Assembly: GCA_964434855.1 (NCBI GenBank)
Contig: CAYSWR010000004.1
Location: forward strand, 1 to 56,243
Source: UBA8516 sp964434855
GTDB lineage: Archaea; Thermoproteota; Nitrososphaeria; Nitrososphaerales; Nitrosopumilaceae
DNA: 56,243 nt
Direction of reading: 5' to 3'
Notes under the pieces: model-generated
Told to the model about the DNA's origin: nothing
The model's input: the letters and a program-made list of their open reading frames with translations, nothing else
Databases searched by the model: none
Program-made: the position numbers and the translations under genes
Shown: positions 51,812 to 56,243 of the stretch, in pieces
Numbering within the stretch: position 1 is the first letter of the stretch
Layout of the letters: every line of letters starts with the position of its first letter

Positions 51812-52789
51812 TTGACTCTAGTTAAATTTGCAATACCCAAAGGTAGTATTGAAGATGCTACCTTCAAGGTTTTAGAAAGATCCTGGACAAAAGTAAAACG
51901 AGGAGACAGAACATATCGTGTAACTCTGGATGATCCGCAAATTGCAGTAAAGATGCTAAGACCACAAGAGATCCCAAACCTTGTCTTTGACGGGTTGTAT
52001 GATGTTGGTATAACAGGTAAAGATTGGGTACAAGAAACAAATGCAGATGTACAAACTCTTTTGGACTTGGAATATGGGAAAATAAAACTTGTAATAGCAA
52101 TACCTGACTCTTATAATTTCAAATCACTTGACGAAATGATTGCAGCATATGCAAAAAAGAAAAAGATACTTAGAATCTCTTCTGAATATCTTACGACAGC
52201 TGCAAAATTCATAAAACAATCTAAAAGTTACAAAAAACTCTATGGTTCAAAGGATCCCCTCATCATAACTCCATGGTTACGAATTGGTTCAAACAAGAAT
52301 GTGCAAATCCACCTATCATTTGGAGCAACTGAAGCAAAACCACCAGATGATGTAGACGCAATAATGGATGTAACAGAAACAGGTACTACGCTTACACAAA
52401 ATCAACTAAAGATAGTAGACACTGTATTGGAATCAAGCGCTATTCTAATAGCAAATAAATCATCACTAAGAGATAAGACAAAGCGGGAAAAGATCTACGA
52501 TATTGTCACTATGTTACGTGGAGCCATAGAAGGAAAAGAGCACCTACACATATTTCTAAACGTACAAGAAAAGAATCTCAATAAATTGCTAAAAGAACTA
52601 CCGTCACTTAAACGACCTACTGTTAGTCCTCTTAGTGAGAAGGGATGGTACGGAATAAACACAATAATCCCCAAGTCTGAATTTCACAAACTTATTCCAA
52701 AACTTCGAAAGATAGCACAGGGATTAGTAGTACACGAGCCAAAGCAAATACTTGCACTAGAGGAGATAAAACGAGATGAGGAAAATTGA
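51812..52789 (+). CDS. hisG: ATP phosphoribosyltransferase, long form
   Basis: 325 residues from TTG 51812. KFAIPKGSIEDATFKVLE, VFDGLYDVGITGKDWV and the phosphoribosyl loop DAIMDVTETGTTLTQN are diagnostic. About 75 further C-terminal residues (GWYGINTIIPKSEFHKLI) form the regulatory ACT-like domain for histidine feedback, so no HisZ is required. It opens the histidine operon; the stop overlaps hisD by 4 bp. Confidence 0.95.
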   Translation: MTLVKFAIPKGSIEDATFKVLERSWTKVKRGDRTYRVTLDDPQIAVKMLRPQEIPNLVFDGLYDVGITGKDWVQETNADVQTLLDLEYGKIKLVIAIPDSYNFKSLDEMIAAYAKKKKILRISSEYLTTAAKFIKQSKSYKKLYGSKDPLIITPWLRIGSNKNVQIHLSFGATEAKPPDDVDAIMDVTETGTTLTQNQLKIVDTVLESSAILIANKSSLRDKTKREKIYDIVTMLRGAIEGKEHLHIFLNVQEKNLNKLLKELPSLKRPTVSPLSEKGWYGINTIIPKSEFHKLIPKLRKIAQGLVVHEPKQILALEEIKRDEEN

Positions 52790-54072
52790 TGAGAACCATC
52801 ATAGTTCGAAATATCAATACTACCGTAGCAGACGTACGACAACGACCTAGACCTACAGAGAAACAAAAGAAAATAGTTAATGACATACTTCTTGATGTAC
52901 AAAAAAATCCGCAAGACAGCACGCTAATAAAATATGAAAAAAAAGATGGCAAGCTAAAAGCAGATCTGAAATCAATTAGAGTAACAAAGTCTGAAATCAA
53001 GAATGCATACTCTAAAGTAACAAAAGATCAGATTGATGCAATTAAGCTTGCAAAAAAAAGGTTGGAAAGAACAGAGCGTACACTAAAAAGTAAACTAGAG
53101 AAAATTACAATTCAAGCAGACGGAATAAAAATTGTTAAAATGTTTGTGCCAATTGAAAGTGTAGGCTGCTACATTCCAGGTGGTGAAGCTAGATATCCTA
53201 GCACTGTAATTATGTCTGTTATTCCAGCCAAAGTGGCTGGTGTAAAAAAAATTATTGCTATTTCACCACCTGATAAAAATGGAGACATAGATCCGCTTAC
53301 ACTTGTTGCTGCAGACATTTGCGGAGTAGATGAATTTTACAAAGCCGGCGTAGCAGGAATTGCTGCACTAGCATATGGAACTAAATCTGTACCCAAAGTG
53401 GATAAGATAGTTGGACCTGGAGGATTGTTCATTACTATTGCTAAATACCTTGTAAGCGAGACTGTCTCAATTGATATGGTTGCAGGCCCAACCGAACTTG
53501 CAATCATAGCAGATTCTTCTGCAGATCCAAATGTTGTTGCTTCTGATCTAATATCTCAAGCAGAACACGGACCTGCTTCTATGTGTTGTTTGATAACTAC
53601 TTCTACTAGACTAAAAAATATGGTACTAGATTCATTACAAAAACAAATTAGTAAAATACAAAGACGAGAATTTGTCAAGGCAAGTTTGAAAAACAACGGA
53701 TTTATTGCAATTTGCAAGAGCGAATCAGAAGTTATAGAATTTGCAAACCAATTTGCTCCAGAACACCTAGAAATAATCACAAAAAATCCGCAACAGATAG
53801 CACAAAAGATTAGATCCGCCGGTCTTGTACTGATAGGAAAAGATACTCCGTCTTCAGCAAGTGATTATCTGCTAGGTTCAAATCACATCCTTCCCACAAA
53901 CGGGTTTGCAAGAACTAGAGGATCACTTGGAGTATTGGACTTTATGAAAATACAAAGCCAAATAGAAACTTCAAAAACTGAATTACGAAAAATCTCAAAA
54001 TACATGAAAGCTTTGACAACTGCAGAAGGACTACCAAATCACTACGAAGCGGTAAGGACTAGATTAAAATGA
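52786..54072 (+). CDS. hisD: histidinol dehydrogenase
   Basis: 428 residues. VGCYIPGGEARYPSTVIMSV, KIVGPGGLFITIAKYLVS, DMVAGPTELAIIADSSADP, SQAEHGPASMC and FAPEHLEII match HisD, including the zinc-binding Gln, His and Asp positions. It performs the two last oxidations to histidine. Coupled by ATGA-type overlaps to hisG and hisC. Confidence 0.97.
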   Translation: MMRTIIVRNINTTVADVRQRPRPTEKQKKIVNDILLDVQKNPQDSTLIKYEKKDGKLKADLKSIRVTKSEIKNAYSKVTKDQIDAIKLAKKRLERTERTLKSKLEKITIQADGIKIVKMFVPIESVGCYIPGGEARYPSTVIMSVIPAKVAGVKKIIAISPPDKNGDIDPLTLVAADICGVDEFYKAGVAGIAALAYGTKSVPKVDKIVGPGGLFITIAKYLVSETVSIDMVAGPTELAIIADSSADPNVVASDLISQAEHGPASMCCLITTSTRLKNMVLDSLQKQISKIQRREFVKASLKNNGFIAICKSESEVIEFANQFAPEHLEIITKNPQQIAQKIRSAGLVLIGKDTPSSASDYLLGSNHILPTNGFARTRGSLGVLDFMKIQSQIETSKTELRKISKYMKALTTAEGLPNHYEAVRTRLK

Positions 54073-55139
54073 AATCAGGTTGGTTCCAAAAAAAAGTAGA
54101 ACAACTGTCAAAGCTAAAAGGGTATCAGAAACCTGAAAAGTTTCCAAATGCGCTAAAACTTGATTCTAATGAAAACTATGCAATAGACAGAGAGTTTTCC
54201 TTGGATTTGATCAAACAAACCGAAGATAAGCTTGACGTGAGAGAATACCCACTAAGTGACACTGAACGACTCGTAGAATCGCTTTCTAGATACATCAAAA
54301 TGCCGCAAGAAATGATTGGAGTAGGAAACGGCTCTGATCAAATCATTGATCTAATATTGGCAAATTTTGCTTCAAAAGACACAAAAATTCTGACTTCAGA
54401 ACCCACCTTTGGCTTTTTTGAAGAAAGATGCAAGTTGTATTCTATTCCAACAATCAAGATTCCTTTCACAAAGAACATGACACTAGAATTAGAAAAGTTT
54501 CTTTCAAATATAAAAAAGGCTGACATTCTTTATCTTGATTCGCCAAACAACCCAACTGGATTTCAGTTTTCAAAAAACAAACTAGAACAACTGATCAAAG
54601 AATTTAACGGTCTTGTAATAATTGATGAAGCATACGTAGAATTTGCTGACTATTCTATTATAGACATGACAAAGAAAAGAGATAATCTGATTGTGTTAAG
54701 GACACTTTCAAAATCATTTGGACTTGCGGGACTTCGTGTTGGGTATTTTATTGCAAACAAAAAGATAGCTAGTGTATTTACCAAAACAATTCAATATCCA
54801 TATCCACTAAATACTGTTGCAATAGAGACAGCGATTTTAGCTTTACAAAAATCAAAACAAATTTCTGAAATTGCAAATCTTATCAAAAAAGAAAGGTCTA
54901 GAATAATAGAAACACTTCGCGGTATGGGTGTTTTTCAAGTCTTTGACTCAAAAGCAAATTTTGTACTTTTTAATGCACCTGGTTCTGGACTACGTATCTA
55001 CAAAGCTCTCGTAGAACAGGGTATTGTCGTGAAAAATCTAGGGAAGATGGGAAGCCACGACGGTTGCTTGAGGGTCACAGTAGGTTCAGAAGAGATGAAT
55101 TCAAAATTCTTGCTAGCAATACGTGATCTATTGAAATGA
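54069..55139 (+). CDS. hisC: histidinol-phosphate aminotransferase
   Basis: 356 residues of the PLP aminotransferase fold: LKLDSNENYAID, IGVGNGSDQIIDLIL, YLDSPNNPTGFQF, IIDEAYVEFADYSI, and the PLP lysine K215 in RTLSKSFGLAGLRVGY. The operon location decides the function over the related cobD at 30.2 kb. The stop overlaps the HAD gene by 4 bp. Confidence 0.95.
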   Translation: MKSGWFQKKVEQLSKLKGYQKPEKFPNALKLDSNENYAIDREFSLDLIKQTEDKLDVREYPLSDTERLVESLSRYIKMPQEMIGVGNGSDQIIDLILANFASKDTKILTSEPTFGFFEERCKLYSIPTIKIPFTKNMTLELEKFLSNIKKADILYLDSPNNPTGFQFSKNKLEQLIKEFNGLVIIDEAYVEFADYSIIDMTKKRDNLIVLRTLSKSFGLAGLRVGYFIANKKIASVFTKTIQYPYPLNTVAIETAILALQKSKQISEIANLIKKERSRIIETLRGMGVFQVFDSKANFVLFNAPGSGLRIYKALVEQGIVVKNLGKMGSHDGCLRVTVGSEEMNSKFLLAIRDLLK

Positions 55140-56119
55140 CAATTCAAAAGTTAGATGAGGGTATATTTGTGGACACTGCAAAGATTGACAAGATAAAAAA
55201 TCTTGACAGTGTGATATTTGACTGTGATGGCGTGCTTATCGATATTTCAAATTCATACGATCTTGCTATAAAAAAAACTGTAGATTTTGTACTCAAAAAA
55301 ATGGCAAACATAGATCAGCCCAACATTGTAAGCACGCAGATGATTGACGGTTTTAAAGCTACGGGAGGTTTTAATGACGAAGTTGATCTTACGTATTCAC
55401 TCATTCTTTCAGTTGTAGCTGCAAAAAAACTAAACAGAAATGCATCTGAATTCATTTTTGATGTAATTAAAAATGCAGACCAAACTGGGATCTCTTCTGT
55501 TGAGATGTATCTTGACACACTTGTAGATATTTCTGAAATCAGAAAAAAATTAGCATATCCTGGTCAGCATGACACAAACCCTCTGTATTCTGTATTTGAT
55601 GAAATGTTTTATGGTGCTAATCTGTATAATGAACTTTATAAAAGAAAACCCCAGTTTTTTAACGATAAAGGACTAATCGATAACGACATAGTGCTTGTCA
55701 AAAAAGAACTAATCGATAAGCTAAGAAAAAAATTTGGGAAAAAAATCTCAATAGTGTCAGGACGTGGCTTTGTTTCCACAAAATATTCGCTAAAGACATT
55801 ATTTGATGAATTTGATCTGAAAAATTCACGATTTTTAGAAGATGAACCACGCGAGTTTGCAAAGCCAAATCCGCAACCACTGGTATCATCTATCAAAGGA
55901 CTAGAGTCCTCATGTTGCATGTTTGTAGGTGACTCGGTTGAGGATATTATAATGGCAAGAAAGGCTGATGAACTTGGCAACAAGACAATCTTTTGTGCTA
56001 TTTATGGTACAAGCAAAGACCCAGAAACAAAACGCAATCTCTTTGAACAAAAAAATGCTGACATCATACTAGAATCAATAGATCTGATTCCGAAGACATT
56101 AAATCTGGTAGAGGCATAA
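55136..56119 (+). CDS. HAD-superfamily hydrolase, candidate histidinol-phosphate phosphatase
   Basis: 327 residues. The four HAD motifs can be read: I in VIFDCDGVLIDISNSYD (nucleophile D29, acid D31), II in ISIVSGRGFV, III lysine in FAKPNPQPL, IV in CMFVGDSVEDIIMARK. A large cap (about 45-200) is inserted between I and II. It is locked into the operon between hisC (4 bp overlap) and hisB, exactly where a histidinol phosphatase is required and no HisN, PHP or HisB-type phosphatase is seen in this window. The role is inferred from context. Confidence 0.8.
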   Translation: MTIQKLDEGIFVDTAKIDKIKNLDSVIFDCDGVLIDISNSYDLAIKKTVDFVLKKMANIDQPNIVSTQMIDGFKATGGFNDEVDLTYSLILSVVAAKKLNRNASEFIFDVIKNADQTGISSVEMYLDTLVDISEIRKKLAYPGQHDTNPLYSVFDEMFYGANLYNELYKRKPQFFNDKGLIDNDIVLVKKELIDKLRKKFGKKISIVSGRGFVSTKYSLKTLFDEFDLKNSRFLEDEPREFAKPNPQPLVSSIKGLESSCCMFVGDSVEDIIMARKADELGNKTIFCAIYGTSKDPETKRNLFEQKNADIILESIDLIPKTLNLVEA

Positions 56120-56143
56120 AACTCGCTCTCTGCAGGAATTTGT

Positions 56144-56243
56144 ATGAAATCTAGATTAGGCCGCATCAATAGAAAAACAAAAGAGACTGAAGTTTCTGTA
56201 ACTGTTAATCTTGATGGAAATGGAAAGATTTCAGTAAAGACCG
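56144..56243 (+). CDS. hisB: imidazoleglycerol-phosphate dehydratase, N-terminal part (cut by window end)
   Basis: 33 codons before the edge, beginning MKSRLGRINRKTKETEVSV then VNLDGNGKISVKT. The RKTKET start and the VxLDGxG strand are those of HisB-type dehydratases. No phosphatase domain precedes it, consistent with the HAD protein next door being separate. Confidence 0.88.
   Translation, partial: MKSRLGRINRKTKETEVSVTVNLDGNGKISVKT

Overview
The window looks like a chromosomal segment of an ammonia-oxidising archaeon of the Nitrosopumilales (Thaumarchaeota/Nitrososphaerota). Archaeal identity is clear from ribosomal proteins S19e, S27e and L44e, RNase P protein Rnp4, transcription factor E, Trm56, Nep1, TiaS, Csl4, Dph2, the thermosome and an archaeal NAC. 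Thaumarchaeal identity is inferred from the strongly AT-rich sequence, short intergenic gaps with TATA boxes about 26 bp before GTG, TTG or ATG starts (leaderless style), a class II (B12-dependent) ribonucleotide reductase next to a cobalamin pathway, a bacterial-type riboflavin synthase, a class II HMG-CoA reductase and an elongator tRNA-Met with two short introns. No amo genes lie in the window, so ammonia oxidation itself is not shown.

Layout. 1-4.3 kb: rhomboid protease, a very short tautomerase, a nitrilase-family amidase, a topoisomerase-type zinc protein, a thiolase/DUF35 pair and a 53-residue zinc ribbon. 4.3-11.7 kb: a winged-helix/ATP-cone/NrdD-like fusion that lacks the glycyl-radical segment, the class II reductase nrdJ, and two secreted or membrane-anchored proteins. 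11.7-15.5 kb: tRNA-Gly, nep1, rnp4-rps19e-PDCD5, then a medium-chain reductase and a CitE-like lyase. 15.6-19.9 kb: a riboflavin operon (riboflavin synthase, ribB, ribH, GTP cyclohydrolase III, an amidohydrolase, the pyrimidine reductase). 19.9-23.2 kb, minus strand: tfe, trm56, hflX and a PhoU-like regulator with a striking palindrome over its start. 23.3-30.1 kb: PUA protein, nac, a coiled-coil protein, an RNase H-fold protein with no normal start codon, a zinc protein with a histone-like tail, a small protein coupled to a UbiD decarboxylase, heme O synthase, an Lrp regulator and aspartate-semialdehyde dehydrogenase. 30.2-34.4 kb: late cobalamin operon cobD-cobQ(short)-cbiB-cobS-cobY. 34.4-47.5 kb: S27e/L44e, adenine deaminase, thermosome, PfkB kinase, guaA, mptE/folP, guaB, pheA, csl4, dph2. 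47.6-51.8 kb: a stand-alone RAM domain, tiaS, intron-bearing tRNA-Met, a sorbosone-dehydrogenase-like propeller and HMG-CoA reductase. 51.8-56.2 kb: histidine operon hisG-hisD-hisC-HAD-hisB (hisB cut by the window end).

How parts connect. The cobalamin operon feeds NrdJ. The riboflavin operon supplies FMN, which UbiD enzymes need in prenylated form. HMG-CoA reductase and the UbiD protein may both serve the archaeal mevalonate route. Adenine deaminase, GuaA, GuaB and possibly the PfkB kinase handle purines. The most interesting leads are the NrdD-like regulator with a palindrome before nrdJ, the amidohydrolase as a missing riboflavin step, the glutaminase-less cobyric acid synthase, the HAD protein as histidinol phosphatase, and the double-intron tRNA-Met. 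No insertion sequences, CRISPR arrays, phage genes or long repeats were seen.
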